From JABWCQ01 sp964587105 (lineage in GTDB: Bacteria; Electryoneota; RPQS01): 64,000 nt of DNA. Below the pieces are notes generated by a model. The model was given only the letters and a program-made list of their open reading frames with translations. It was not told the DNA's origin and searched no databases. Positions 24,452-33,685 of the stretch are shown here, piece by piece. Both the position numbers and the translations under genes were made by a program. The stretch covers positions 24,803-88,802 of the forward strand of contig CAZPKG010000014.1 in the NCBI GenBank assembly GCA_964587105.1, in the 5' to 3' direction. The stretch's first letter is position 1; each line of letters starts with the position of its first letter.

Positions 24452-25756
24452 TTGATTAGCCCCGCTTTGACGCCGCTGCTTTCAGTCGGTGGACACACCG
24501 ATCCGCCGACACTCTTGTGGGCAATTCCTTTTGCGCTGATTCTGCTTCAGATTGCTCTGTGGCCGCTGATTAACCACAAGTTTTGGGAAAAGTACTACCC
24601 GTGGCTGACGGTTCCGCTTGGCGCTGCAGTAGCCGCATATTACTTTTTCGGTCGTGAAGCGACGATGCAACTACTGCACGTCGGGCACGAGTACTTTTCG
24701 TTTATCGCGCTTATAGGTTCGCTGTACGTCGTGTCGGGCGGAATTCTTGTGGCGATGACGGGCCGCCTGACGCCGCATCAAAATCTTGGTATATTGGCGA
24801 TTGGCGCTGTGCTGGCAAACTTGGTTGGCACAACAGGCGCGTCAATGATTTTGATCAGGCCGTTCATGCGCGGCAACTCGTGGCGGTTTCGCAAGTATCA
24901 CATCGCGTTCTTTATCTTCATTGTTTCCAACTGCGGCGGAGCATTAACTCCAATTGGCGATCCGCCGTTGTTCCTTGGATATTTGCGGGGTGTGCCGTTC
25001 TTTTGGGTGTTTGAAGTTCTTTGGTATAAGTGGGCAATTGCGATAGTGATTCTGCTTGCGTTGTTCTATTTCGTGGATAAACGCGAATATGAACATCACT
25101 CAGAGCGCGAGCAAGAGGCCGCAGAACTTGAGGATCGGTTTCGAGTCCGAGGTTTGATCAACCTTCCGTTCCTTGCGGTGATCATTGGCGCGGCGTTTGT
25201 GCAAGCGCCCATATTATTGCGCGAGTTCCTCATGATCGGAGCAGCGGTTGGCTCGTACTATATGACGCCCGCGCACATTCACGAGCGCAATAATTTCAAT
25301 TTTCATCCGGTAAAAGAAGTCGCTTGGCTGTTTCTTGCGATTTTTGCGGCTATGATGCCGGCGCTTGATTGGCTTGCGCACAATGCGGGCGCATTGGGGA
25401 TTCAGACGGCAACGCAGTTCTATTGGTTGACGGGCGGACTGTCGTCGGTGTTGGATAATGCCCCGACTTATTTGAATTTCCTGACAACTGGAATGGGACT
25501 TTACGGAATGGACGTGAACGACAAAACGCAAGTCATGCAGTTCGCCGTCGCACATCCGGATTTGCTCAGAACAATATCGATTGCCGCCGTATTTTTTGGC
25601 GCCGTAACGTATATTGGCAACGGCCCGAACTTCATGTGCAAGGCAATAGTCGAACATGAAAAATTACCTACGCCGAGCTTTGTGGAGTACATCGTGAAAT
25701 TTGCGTTGCCATATCTTGCTCCGGTGCTGCTCATAACGTGGTATCTGGTGTTGTGA
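24452..25756 (+). CDS. NhaD/ArsB-superfamily sodium:proton antiporter-like transporter
   Basis: 434 residues with about 11-12 membrane segments. The motifs VGTTGASMILIRPF, NCGGALTPIGDPPLFLGYLRGVPFFW, SSVLDNAPTYLNF and TYIGNGPNFM are those of the NhaD/CitMHS-like ion transporter superfamily, with the paired re-entrant loops that bind the ion. Na+/H+ exchange is likely. The start is TTG at 24452; no ATG lies close. The stop overlaps the next gene (TGATG). Confidence 0.85.
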   Translation: MISPALTPLLSVGGHTDPPTLLWAIPFALILLQIALWPLINHKFWEKYYPWLTVPLGAAVAAYYFFGREATMQLLHVGHEYFSFIALIGSLYVVSGGILVAMTGRLTPHQNLGILAIGAVLANLVGTTGASMILIRPFMRGNSWRFRKYHIAFFIFIVSNCGGALTPIGDPPLFLGYLRGVPFFWVFEVLWYKWAIAIVILLALFYFVDKREYEHHSEREQEAAELEDRFRVRGLINLPFLAVIIGAAFVQAPILLREFLMIGAAVGSYYMTPAHIHERNNFNFHPVKEVAWLFLAIFAAMMPALDWLAHNAGALGIQTATQFYWLTGGLSSVLDNAPTYLNFLTTGMGLYGMDVNDKTQVMQFAVAHPDLLRTISIAAVFFGAVTYIGNGPNFMCKAIVEHEKLPTPSFVEYIVKFALPYLAPVLLITWYLVL

Positions 25757-26322
25757 TGCGAGTCGCGCTGTTAACTTGCATCATACTGCTGACCGGCTGT
25801 GAGCTGTTCGACACGCGCACGCCCGAAGAACCTGACGGCGCGCGGGGAACTTGGGAAGTGCCGATCTCGCCGGAAGATGTTTTGACGAATATGTCTCTGG
25901 CGATTTTTGAACGAAACGCTGCAAACTACATGCGTTCATTTCCGCAGGACAGTTTTGAATTTATGGCCGACCCCGCCGTGCTACAAGTCCAACCGAGTTT
26001 GGCACAGTGGGATCGGGCGAATGAACAGTCGCATATAAATAGTTTGTTTGGTGAAGGTGTTTTGCCGCGCGACAGTATCGCATTTGTCGTCTTCTCGGCG
26101 ATTGAGCAGACACTGCTTGCGGACACCGCCCATATCACCGCGCACTACGAGTTGACTGCGCAAGTGGCGATTGCCGGAGCGCCGGGTCCGATGGCGGGTG
26201 AGGCGCAGTTCTCGCTTAAGATTGGCGATCAAGGCTATTGGGAGATCCACAGATGGAGCGACCGTCGTACGGAAGACCTCGCATCATGGAGCGACTTAAA
26301 AGCGCTAATTCAGTCGCGCTGA
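25756..26322 (+). CDS. Lipoprotein, NTF2-like fold suspected
   Basis: 188 residues from ATG 25756 (TGATG overlap with the transporter). Lipobox LLTGC is near residue 15. The body has the helix-then-sheet order of NTF2/SnoaL-like domains: LTNMSLAIFERNAANYMRSFPQDSFEFMAD, then strands ending in GYWEIHRWSDRR. It resembles the following gene product (ENF or IFE helix, DxSFxF, W..R, final W strand), so the two look like a tandem duplication. Function unknown. Confidence 0.65.
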   Translation: MRVALLTCIILLTGCELFDTRTPEEPDGARGTWEVPISPEDVLTNMSLAIFERNAANYMRSFPQDSFEFMADPAVLQVQPSLAQWDRANEQSHINSLFGEGVLPRDSIAFVVFSAIEQTLLADTAHITAHYELTAQVAIAGAPGPMAGEAQFSLKIGDQGYWEIHRWSDRRTEDLASWSDLKALIQSR

Positions 26323-26789
26323 TTTGTGTGCTTAGCTGTGCGCTCTCCTGCACAAATCCGTTTGCACCAACCTTGCGCGGCGATGCAGGAACGATTTGGT
26401 CGGACGCGCAGACGGTCGGAGGATTGTTAGAGAATTTTGTGACGTCATATGAATTGAAAGACTCGCTTAGATACTCCGAACTGCTTGACGAGTCATTTCA
26501 GTTCACATATTTTGATTTGGACTTGCAGCGGCAGGACGGTTGGTTGCGTGAAACCGATCTTCGGACCACGGCAAGATTGTTTCGTGCGTATGACAGAATT
26601 TCGCTGATTTGGGCGGGCATCCCGGGAGAAACGTTGGCGCTCGCGACGCCGGACAGTATCATTGAGTTTCGCGCCCAGTATCAGTTAGTGTTGGATAATT
26701 TGTCACCCTTGTTGGGATTTGCCCGTTTTACGGTTTACAAACCGGTAGATGATCGATTTCGAATCCTGTTTTGGCAGGATGATTTCTAA
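26286..26789 (+). CDS. Lipoprotein, paralogue of the preceding gene
   Basis: 167 residues from ATG 26286, giving a signal with lipobox ALSC. It overlaps the preceding gene by 37 bases. The mature part (LLENFVTSYELKDSLRYSELLDESFQFTYF, GWLRETDLRTTARLF, final RFRILFWQDDF) follows the same helix-sheet order as the upstream lipoprotein, which suggests a NTF2-like domain. No function can be given. Confidence 0.65.
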   Translation: MERLKSANSVALICVLSCALSCTNPFAPTLRGDAGTIWSDAQTVGGLLENFVTSYELKDSLRYSELLDESFQFTYFDLDLQRQDGWLRETDLRTTARLFRAYDRISLIWAGIPGETLALATPDSIIEFRAQYQLVLDNLSPLLGFARFTVYKPVDDRFRILFWQDDF

Positions 26790-26813
26790 TAAATAAGAGA
26801 AGGAAGGGCACTC

Positions 26814-28001
26814 GTGCTTTCGTCCCGAGTCTCGCGCCTGACGATATCGCAAACTCTGGCCATTGTAGAAAAGGTGCGTGAACTGCAGAAGCAGGGCGTA
26901 ACTATCTATGACATGTCAGTCGGCGAACCGGATCATCCGTCGCCGCCTGAAGTAAAAGCGGCCGGCATTCAGGCAATTAATGAAGATTTTACACGTTACA
27001 CCGCAGCCGCAGGCATTATTGAGCTGAGGCAGGCGATTGTTGAGAAACTGAAACGCGACAACGGGCTTGAGTACACTGCAAAGCAAATTGTCGTCGGCAA
27101 CGGCGCCAAACACATACTCGCAAGTTCGTTGCTTGCTATGGTTGATCCGGGCGATGAAGTAATCGTCCCCGAACCAAGTTGGCTGTCATACCCCGAGTTA
27201 GTGTGGCTGGCGGGCGGCGAAGTAGTGTTTGCACCGACCAAAGTGGAAGACGGTTTTCACCTGCGGGCCGATGTTTTGGAGCGGCTGATGACGCCGCGCA
27301 CAAAAGTTGTGATGCTGAACAGCCCGTGCAATCCGACGGGCACAGTGATGACGCGGGCGGAAATGGATGCAATTGCCGACGTGTTGAAGCGGCACCGTGC
27401 ATATGTTCTGTCGGACGAAATTTATGAGTACTTGCGTTTCGACGGCCGTGAACACGTGAGCGCCGCTGAATATCCGTGGCTGCATGATCGCACGATTGTC
27501 GTGAATGGTGTATCCAAAAGCTACGCGATGACTGGCTGGCGCATTGGCTACTGCGCTGCACCGCAGGATGTTGCGGACGCAATTTGCAAAATTCAGAGTC
27601 AGATGACGTCGTCAGCTTGTTCAATCTCGCAGAAGGCAGCGTTGGCCGGACTCAAAGGCGGCACGGCATATCCACAAATGATGGTCGATGATTTTCGACA
27701 TCGTCGCGACATCTGCTTCGAAGAATTGAGCAACGTTCCCGGCGTGCATCTTGACCAACCTGAAGGCGCATTTTATGCATTTCCGCATATTCCGTCCATG
27801 CTGACCGGAAGCATCAATGGCAAACCGCTCAAGGACTCGACGGGATTTACGCACTACTTGTTGGATAAGTATCACGTCGCAGTGGTCCCCGGCTCGGCTT
27901 TTCGCGCGCCGGATTGTATTCGACTCTCATTCGCAACGTCTGATGACATTGTTCGTGAAGCGTGCAAGCGAATCGCGGCGGCGGTTGCGGAAATCAAATA
28001 A
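26814..28001 (+). CDS. Class I/II aminotransferase (aspartate aminotransferase-like)
   Basis: 395 residues from GTG 26814, with AAGGAAGGG upstream. PLP-enzyme motifs: NSPCNPTGTV, the DEIYE aspartate, the lysine in NGVSKSYAMTGWRIGY, and the substrate arginine in CIRLSFA. The type I-gamma pattern (SxxCxPTG, YAMTGWRIGY) fits bacterial aspartate aminotransferases, some of which also act on prephenate or aromatic keto acids. Cytoplasmic. Confidence 0.92.
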   Translation: MLSSRVSRLTISQTLAIVEKVRELQKQGVTIYDMSVGEPDHPSPPEVKAAGIQAINEDFTRYTAAAGIIELRQAIVEKLKRDNGLEYTAKQIVVGNGAKHILASSLLAMVDPGDEVIVPEPSWLSYPELVWLAGGEVVFAPTKVEDGFHLRADVLERLMTPRTKVVMLNSPCNPTGTVMTRAEMDAIADVLKRHRAYVLSDEIYEYLRFDGREHVSAAEYPWLHDRTIVVNGVSKSYAMTGWRIGYCAAPQDVADAICKIQSQMTSSACSISQKAALAGLKGGTAYPQMMVDDFRHRRDICFEELSNVPGVHLDQPEGAFYAFPHIPSMLTGSINGKPLKDSTGFTHYLLDKYHVAVVPGSAFRAPDCIRLSFATSDDIVREACKRIAAAVAEIK

Positions 28002-28020
28002 CCAAAACTTGAATTAGGTC

Positions 28021-28320
28021 ATGCCCACATACGAGCACATCTGCGAGAACGGCCACGAGTTTGAAGAGTTCCAGAGCATTGTGGCTCCTGCGGTTGAGGT
28101 CTGCCCGATCTGCGGTGCGCCCGCGCAACGGAAAATCTCCGGCGGCACGGGACTTATATTCAAAGGCTCCGGTTTCTATCTGACTGACTACGCGAAAAAG
28201 AACAGCAGCAGCGGTTCGCATTCGGGAAAGTCGTCGGAGTCAAAAACGTCCGAGTCAAAGTCCACTGATTCACCCGCCTCGTCAAGCTCAACGTCATCAA
28301 GCTCCGAAAACAAATCATGA
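28021..28320 (+). CDS. FmdB-family zinc-ribbon protein
   Basis: 99 residues: an N-terminal zinc-ribbon domain (MPTYEHICENGHEFEE, CPICGAPA), the LIFKGSGFYLTDY motif of the family, and a low-complexity Ser/Lys tail. The first metal knuckle has only one cysteine (C-ENG-H instead of CxxCG), so zinc may be bound by Cys-His or lost. Family function is unclear; some members are called regulators. It overlaps the next gene by 4 bases. Confidence 0.85.
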   Translation: MPTYEHICENGHEFEEFQSIVAPAVEVCPICGAPAQRKISGGTGLIFKGSGFYLTDYAKKNSSSGSHSGKSSESKTSESKSTDSPASSSSTSSSSENKS

Positions 28321-29639
28321 TTCTGTTTGATCGTTACAGCAAACTTAAGAAACAGGCTCCCGGCACGACGGTGCACGCGGGACAGAAACAGCTTCTGCCT
28401 TTGCTGAGCGGTTCGTTACGAAAAAATGATTTGCCCGAGTTGATTGTCGAGCCGTCGAACGTTCAAGAGTTGCAAACCGTGTTAAGATTTGCAGCCGAGA
28501 AAGACATGCGCGTTGCCGTTGCGTCTGGCCACGCTCCAGCGGCGGTGCATGAGCTTGAGGGCGCAATGCTGATTCTTGTTCATCGCCTGACCGGCCCATC
28601 GCAGTTGTCTTCTGATGGCTTGGGTCTGTGGGTGCATTCAGGCACTCCGCTTGAAACGATTGCAGTTGAACTCGCGCAACGAGGTTTGGTTTGGCTGCCG
28701 CTCTTTCCGCTTGAACCGGGCGAGACGATGGGAACATTATTTGCGCGGGCGGCAGAAGGAGTACGTTGTCATCGCGGCGGCGGTGTGTTGTCGAATATCC
28801 GACGAATCGAATGGGTTGGCTACGACGGCGAGCGATTCGCCACTGGACCCGGAAGCACCGGCGATAACATCGACGTTTCGCCATTATTATTCGGTGGCGG
28901 AGCGCGTTACGGCATCATGACAAGGTTTGAACTTGCTTTGGAGCCGATCCCGGATTCTCGAACATTGCTGCTTTGTGAATGTCAATCAATTCAGGAATTG
29001 AGCGATCTTTATCACGGGTGGCGTTATGGCGTGCCGATGCCAAGCGCACTTCCGTTTTGGACCGGCACGGCTACGCACGCGCTGAGGCAAGGGAATGATA
29101 ATCTCATCTCAGAAAACGCCGTCGGCCTGTTGGCTTGCGAGTGGGAAGGCAGCATCGGCGTTGAAGTCTCTCCGGAGCTTATGCACCAACGAGTTGAAGG
29201 AATCACTCCGGTCAATCACATGTGGCAGAATCTGTTTCGCTTGCCGCGCACGTTGAATCGTTTGTTTGCCAACAAGAGTTGTGGTCGTTATCGGCTGCCG
29301 TCGGAAGCTCTCTGTGATTTTGATGAACGTGTAACTGAACTCGCCCGCGACCGGAGTCTCTCGGTTGCCGTTTGGGGCACGCTGGATATCGGACATGTAA
29401 ATGTGTGGGTTCTGCACCCCGATGATGAAGCTCGCACGGCTCGCCGCGCCGCCGAATTGCTTGAGAGGTTAGCAGAAGACTCGCTGAATTTGCAGGGTTG
29501 TCCCGTGCAATTGGCTTCAGGAATGAGTGACGTGTCACTTTATCGCGATGCTTTGACGCAAAGCTGGGAATTAGCACTTGTGAACAAATGCGATCCCACG
29601 TCGCGGCATAAACCGTTACGCGCGCAGGCGACGGTGTAG
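28317..29639 (+). CDS. FAD-linked oxidase (GlcD-like)
   Basis: 440 residues. The N-terminal half carries the FAD_binding_4 (PCMH-type) fold: LIVEPSNVQELQTVLRFAAEKDMRVAVASGH, then a short motif region, and GGVLSNIRRIEWVGYDGE. The second half resembles the substrate domain of glycolate/lactate oxidases only loosely. It likely oxidises a 2-hydroxy acid, but partner Fe-S subunits are absent. It ends at a terminator shared with citrate synthase. Confidence 0.75.
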   Translation: MILFDRYSKLKKQAPGTTVHAGQKQLLPLLSGSLRKNDLPELIVEPSNVQELQTVLRFAAEKDMRVAVASGHAPAAVHELEGAMLILVHRLTGPSQLSSDGLGLWVHSGTPLETIAVELAQRGLVWLPLFPLEPGETMGTLFARAAEGVRCHRGGGVLSNIRRIEWVGYDGERFATGPGSTGDNIDVSPLLFGGGARYGIMTRFELALEPIPDSRTLLLCECQSIQELSDLYHGWRYGVPMPSALPFWTGTATHALRQGNDNLISENAVGLLACEWEGSIGVEVSPELMHQRVEGITPVNHMWQNLFRLPRTLNRLFANKSCGRYRLPSEALCDFDERVTELARDRSLSVAVWGTLDIGHVNVWVLHPDDEARTARRAAELLERLAEDSLNLQGCPVQLASGMSDVSLYRDALTQSWELALVNKCDPTSRHKPLRAQATV

Positions 29640-29657
29640 AAATTATATTAATGACTC

Positions 29658-29691
29658 AAAAAAAGCCCGACCACCATGTGGTCGGGCTTTT
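29658..29691. terminator. Bidirectional intrinsic terminator
   Basis: A 14-bp perfect stem (29661-29674 with 29678-29691), A-rich arm on the left and T-rich on the right, loop CAT. It separates the convergent FAD oxidase and citrate synthase genes. Confidence 0.92.
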
Positions 29692-29711
29692 GAATTAAGG
29701 GTAGTGATAGT

Positions 29712-30989
29712 CTATGCGCCGGCGAGTTTCTTGAGCGCGCCGAGCGTAATGGATTTCGGACGCTGAATCGGTTCGCCCCATGCGCGGCTCAAGACAAGTT
29801 GAGACGAGATGCCAATCGCGCGCGAAACGCCGAACAGTACGGTATAGTATCGTGCCTGCGTGACGCCGTAATGGTGCAGCAAGCTACCCGAGATTGAGTC
29901 AACGTTCGGCCACGGATCCTTGATTTTCTGAATCGTCTTCAAAATATCCGGCACGACGTTAAACACTTGCTCGGCGAGCTTGAAAACCGGAGCGTCAGGG
30001 CATTCTTTCTTGCCAAATTCCATAAACGCTGTGAAGCGCGGGTCAACCACGCGCAACACGGCGTGGCCGTACCCCGGAATCACGCGGCCGCTATTCAAAG
30101 TTTCTTGAGCAAACGTATGCAACTGCTCGTTCGACGGGACTCCGTTGAACTTCTTGATCACGTCAAGCAACCATTCGAGCACTTCCTGATTGGCAAGCCC
30201 GTGCAATGGACCCGCCAATCCGTTAAGCCCTGCGCAAATCGTATAGTACGGATCCGACAAAGCGGAGCCGACGCAGTGCGAAGTGTGGGCGGAAACGTTG
30301 CCGCTTTCGTGATCGGTGTGCAGAGTCATGTACAGGCGCATCAATCGCGCGAAACCGCCGTCCTTGTCTTCAATGCCCATCATGTAGGCATACGACTCGG
30401 CCCAGTCATGGCCGGCTTTCGGAGCGATGCGCGGACCCAGATCATAGCGCCAACGATAGACACCGGCAGCAATTTCAGGCAACTTAGCGACCAAATTCAA
30501 GCAATCTTCGAGGACGGCATGCCAATATTGATCCTTGGCCATACCTTCATCGTAGCGCTTGCGGAAAATGGACTCGCGTTCGAGCGCCAAAACCAATAGA
30601 TTAAATGTCGCCATCGGGTGGCTGTCTTTCGGCATGGCCTCAAGAACACTCCAAACGTATGACGGAACTTCACGACGCCTATTCAGGTCGGCCTGAAAGT
30701 CAGCGAGTTCAGCGGTTGTCGGCAGTTCGCCCGTGAGCAAGAGCCAGAAAACTTCTTCAGGAAGTTTGTCAACCAGTTGCATAATGGGTGTGCCGCGAAT
30801 AATCAAACCGTGATCGGCGGGGACTTCGGAGGTGTCGCACAGTAGCGACTTGATGCCGCGCTGTCCGCCAAGTAATGCACCGACCGAAACATTGTCTATG
30901 ACCGTTTCGCCGTGCGACTTTGCCAGGGACTTAATTGAGTCCTGATAGGCAGGTAGTGTTTTAGACAGTTTGTCGTGTAAAAGTGACAT
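29712..30989 (-). CDS. gltA: Citrate synthase, mitochondrial type
   Basis: Condenses acetyl-CoA and oxaloacetate to citrate, 425 residues. The sequence follows the eukaryotic mitochondrial enzyme closely: GQRGIKSLLCDTSEV, LHTDHESGNVSAHTSHCVGSALSDPYYT, NGLAGPLHGLANQEVL (catalytic His), SGRVIPGYGHAVLR (second His), PWPNVDSISGSLLHHYG (catalytic Asp). Bacterial GltA lacks most of these blocks. A candidate promoter lies at 31041-31069. Confidence 0.95.
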   Translation of the reverse strand: MSLLHDKLSKTLPAYQDSIKSLAKSHGETVIDNVSVGALLGGQRGIKSLLCDTSEVPADHGLIIRGTPIMQLVDKLPEEVFWLLLTGELPTTAELADFQADLNRRREVPSYVWSVLEAMPKDSHPMATFNLLVLALERESIFRKRYDEGMAKDQYWHAVLEDCLNLVAKLPEIAAGVYRWRYDLGPRIAPKAGHDWAESYAYMMGIEDKDGGFARLMRLYMTLHTDHESGNVSAHTSHCVGSALSDPYYTICAGLNGLAGPLHGLANQEVLEWLLDVIKKFNGVPSNEQLHTFAQETLNSGRVIPGYGHAVLRVVDPRFTAFMEFGKKECPDAPVFKLAEQVFNVVPDILKTIQKIKDPWPNVDSISGSLLHHYGVTQARYYTVLFGVSRAIGISSQLVLSRAWGEPIQRPKSITLGALKKLAGA

Positions 30990-31324
30990 AGAATGCAGAC
31001 CCGTTAAACTGGTAGGCTATAGAGTTACAATTAGACTTATAGTATGGCGAAATGCGTTTAGAAAATCAACAGTCAAAATTTGCGAGTCCTGTGACTAAAG
31101 TAACAAAAGTATTGACTTACGCCGGAAGTTGCGATTAGCCAGATTGAGGCGCACCAAGAAATTTTCCGAAAGGGTGAGAGGGGGAATGAGCAATCAGCAT
31201 ATATTATCGTAAAATAATTGTAAATAAGTATTTACAATGAATAACTATATCATTATTGAAACTGAAAAAGCGCGAATTGAATTGCGGAATTGCCCGCAGT
31301 TGCGTAATTTACCATCTTCACCCC
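30990..31324. other. Divergent intergenic region
   Basis: About 335 AT-rich bases between the divergent citrate synthase and rmuC genes. Apart from a candidate citrate synthase promoter I see no feature. The open frame extends upstream of rmuC to 31256, but the residues it adds are not family-like. Confidence 0.5.
31041..31069 (-). promoter_or_regulatory. Candidate citrate synthase promoter
   Basis: On the minus strand TTGATT (31064-31069), 17 bases, CATACT (31041-31046). Two mismatches per hexamer or fewer, ideal spacing, about 50 bases before the start codon. Confidence 0.45.
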
Positions 31325-32626
31325 ATGTTTACCCCTGCCATTTTCCTCATTATCAGTGTGGTTGCTGGAGCAGCAATCTTGTTAGCCGTACAGCTGGCCC
31401 GCCTCGGACGCAAGTCTGCTGGCGAAGCTGAGCGCACTGCGGCTATGGAGGCCCGGCTGAGTCTCTTACAGGAGAGCATCGAGCGCGCCAGACAGGAGAA
31501 CCAGAAAACGGTGGCCGAAGAGCTAAGCCGGACGCGACGCGACCTCGCGGTAGAACAGGAGATTGCCCGCAAAGAACTCCGCGAGAGCCTGACCGGATTC
31601 AGTGGGAACCTTGAGAACCTGCGCAATACGCTTTCGCAGGATCAATCAAAGGCGCGCACGGAATCCCGGGACACGATCGTCCAGAGTGTCACAACTCTCT
31701 CCGAACAGTTCAATAAGCTTCAGCAATCAAACGAGCAGAAGCTGGCTGAGATTCAAAAGCGGGTGGACGAGAAGCTCAGCGAAACGATTACCAGAAACGA
31801 CACTTTGTTCAAAGGCGTCTCGGATAAGTTAACCGAGCTTCATGCGACGAACGAGAAGATCCAACGCTTCTCGCAGGAGCTTGAGGAACTGCAAAATATT
31901 CTAAAAGCTCCGAAGCTGCGCGGTGAACTCGGCGAAATTGAAATGGAGCGGATGCTCAGAGATTGCCTTCATCCAGAGCAGTTTGATTTGCAGCACACGT
32001 TGCCGGGCGGCAAAGTGGATGCAATCATAATCAATCCACAGGGAAAACTACCGGTTGACAGCAAGTTTCCGCTCGAAGCCTACAATCGTTTGCGTGCCGC
32101 TTCCAGTGACGCTGAAACAGAAACCGCGCGCAAAGATTTTTCGCGCGCGGTGAGAAAACATGTTGATGATATTGCAAACAAGTATATTTGCCCGCCGGAG
32201 ACTCTACTCTTTGCAGTGATGTTTGTTCCGGCCGAGGGGGTTTATTACGAGTTGCTATCGACGCCTGAACTAATGGAATATGCTCGGAAAAAGAGCGTGT
32301 TCCCGACATCACCAACGTCGTTTTGGGCTTTGCTTCAGGTGACAGTGATTGGCTTTAAGGGTATGAGAATCTCCGAGAACGCGCGGCGCATCACAGGGTT
32401 ACTGCGCGGTCTGACGGATGATTTAGGTAAGGTTCGTACGAGTTTTGACCGTGCAGCGACTCAAGTGCGACAGGCCAACAACAACATGGATAGTGCGGGC
32501 CGCGATCTCGAGCAGATGGGCCGCAAGATTGAGAGCATTCAACATGAGAGCAACGCCGACGAATTACCCGGCGGCGTTGTGGGAACACTTGCCTCAAAAA
32601 CTGACGGAACATTGTGGGAACCGTAG
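31325..32626 (+). CDS. rmuC: DNA recombination protein RmuC
   Basis: 433 residues from ATG 31325, chosen because it places the N-terminal membrane anchor (AIFLIISVVAGAAILLAV) at the very start. Then a long coiled coil (about 40-195) and the RmuC nuclease-like domain (LRGELGEIEMERML, LPGGKVDAIIINP, LPVDSKFPLEAY, GMRISENARRITGLL). RmuC limits inversions at short inverted repeats and is thought to cut DNA structures. The next gene overlaps its end by 13 bases. Confidence 0.92.
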   Translation: MFTPAIFLIISVVAGAAILLAVQLARLGRKSAGEAERTAAMEARLSLLQESIERARQENQKTVAEELSRTRRDLAVEQEIARKELRESLTGFSGNLENLRNTLSQDQSKARTESRDTIVQSVTTLSEQFNKLQQSNEQKLAEIQKRVDEKLSETITRNDTLFKGVSDKLTELHATNEKIQRFSQELEELQNILKAPKLRGELGEIEMERMLRDCLHPEQFDLQHTLPGGKVDAIIINPQGKLPVDSKFPLEAYNRLRAASSDAETETARKDFSRAVRKHVDDIANKYICPPETLLFAVMFVPAEGVYYELLSTPELMEYARKKSVFPTSPTSFWALLQVTVIGFKGMRISENARRITGLLRGLTDDLGKVRTSFDRAATQVRQANNNMDSAGRDLEQMGRKIESIQHESNADELPGGVVGTLASKTDGTLWEP

Positions 32627-33189
32627 GCCATTCACGACCTATTCCCGATCCAAATCAGTTCGAGCTGTTTAGCGTCGCCGCTCCGGCTTCGCCGCCGATA
32701 ACCGCTGAATCGCAAAAAAATCGGCGCGGACCGCGGCATCACCCGCAGGGGCTCGTTTATGATTTGCAGCAATGTTTTGACGTGATCAATCAAGTGATGT
32801 TCAAGAGGGAACTCAAGCAACCGATCATGCGCTGGAGCCGCAATCGTTGGCGCTACACTTTGGGACTTTGCGATGTAGAAAAGCGCGTCATCACCATGAA
32901 CACAGCCCTTGATGATGCGCGCATTCCTGAAATGGTTGTAGCCGGTGTGATGCACCATGAGATGCTGCATCTCTATTTCGGCATCACCGAAGGCCCGAAT
33001 GGCGGACGGAGATTTCACACTCCTGAATTTCGCGCGGCGGAACGGCTTTTTCCGGCTTACACTCAAGTCGAAGAATGGCTGCGCGACAATTGGCCCCTGC
33101 GCGGCAGACCCGCCCGCAAGCCGCGTTCCCTTTCCGGCGGCTTTCTCTCCTACCTCTCAATGATGCACGGCTCGACTGCCGAGCGCTAA
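32614..33189 (+). CDS. SprT-like zinc metalloprotease-domain protein
   Basis: 191 residues from GTG 32614. The zinc site reads MHHEMLH followed by a downstream His in RRFHTPEF, as in SprT/SPRTN-like proteins; the preceding FDVINQVMFKRELKQPIMRW fits the family's N-terminal helix and strand. Related proteins cut DNA-protein crosslinks. It overlaps rmuC, which is consistent with a shared DNA-maintenance role. Its stop is one base from that of the convergent OsmC gene, leaving no room for a terminator. Confidence 0.8.
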   Translation: MGTVGHSRPIPDPNQFELFSVAAPASPPITAESQKNRRGPRHHPQGLVYDLQQCFDVINQVMFKRELKQPIMRWSRNRWRYTLGLCDVEKRVITMNTALDDARIPEMVVAGVMHHEMLHLYFGITEGPNGGRRFHTPEFRAAERLFPAYTQVEEWLRDNWPLRGRPARKPRSLSGGFLSYLSMMHGSTAER

Positions 33190-33190
33190 T

Positions 33191-33652
33191 CTATTCGTAG
33201 ATCGCCGCGTCGCGTTCGATTGTCCACTCTTCGTGCGGAACGCCGTTAACGGTGCAGGACGCACGAAACAAGATTGAACGATCAAGCGACAGAGAGACGG
33301 AACAATACTTGGTAAGCGAGAGATTTACGGCTTTCATGACCGCTTCTTCGGAGAGATTGGGCCCCTCGATTTGCACATGAAAATGCAGTGAAGTCAGGCG
33401 CCGGGGATGTGTTTCAGCCCTCGTGGCCTCAAGTTCCATATCAAACTTGGTAAACTCGTGGCGGCCTTTGCCAAGAATGAACACGATATCCATGCTCACG
33501 CAGCCTCCGGCCGCGAGAACGAGCAGTTCAATGGGGGAATTGGCGCCGTTAGACCCTCCCGAAACGGGGCCTGCATCCAATGGAAGCCAATGATTTGAAT
33601 CAGCTTTAGCCAAGAAGGCCATTTGACCGTTATGGCGAAGCACTACCTTCAA
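33191..33652 (-). CDS. OsmC/Ohr-family protein
   Basis: 153 residues. The two redox cysteines of OsmC-type thiol peroxidases are present: LLVLAAGGCVSMD and LTKYCSVS. The family reduces organic hydroperoxides; this member resembles the YhfA-like OsmC branch more than Ohr. It is divergent from dsbD with only about 30 bases between the starts. Confidence 0.9.
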   Translation of the reverse strand: MKVVLRHNGQMAFLAKADSNHWLPLDAGPVSGGSNGANSPIELLVLAAGGCVSMDIVFILGKGRHEFTKFDMELEATRAETHPRRLTSLHFHVQIEGPNLSEEAVMKAVNLSLTKYCSVSLSLDRSILFRASCTVNGVPHEEWTIERDAAIYE

Positions 33653-33685
33653 GGGAACCTCCGGGTAATATAGATTGTAATAAAG

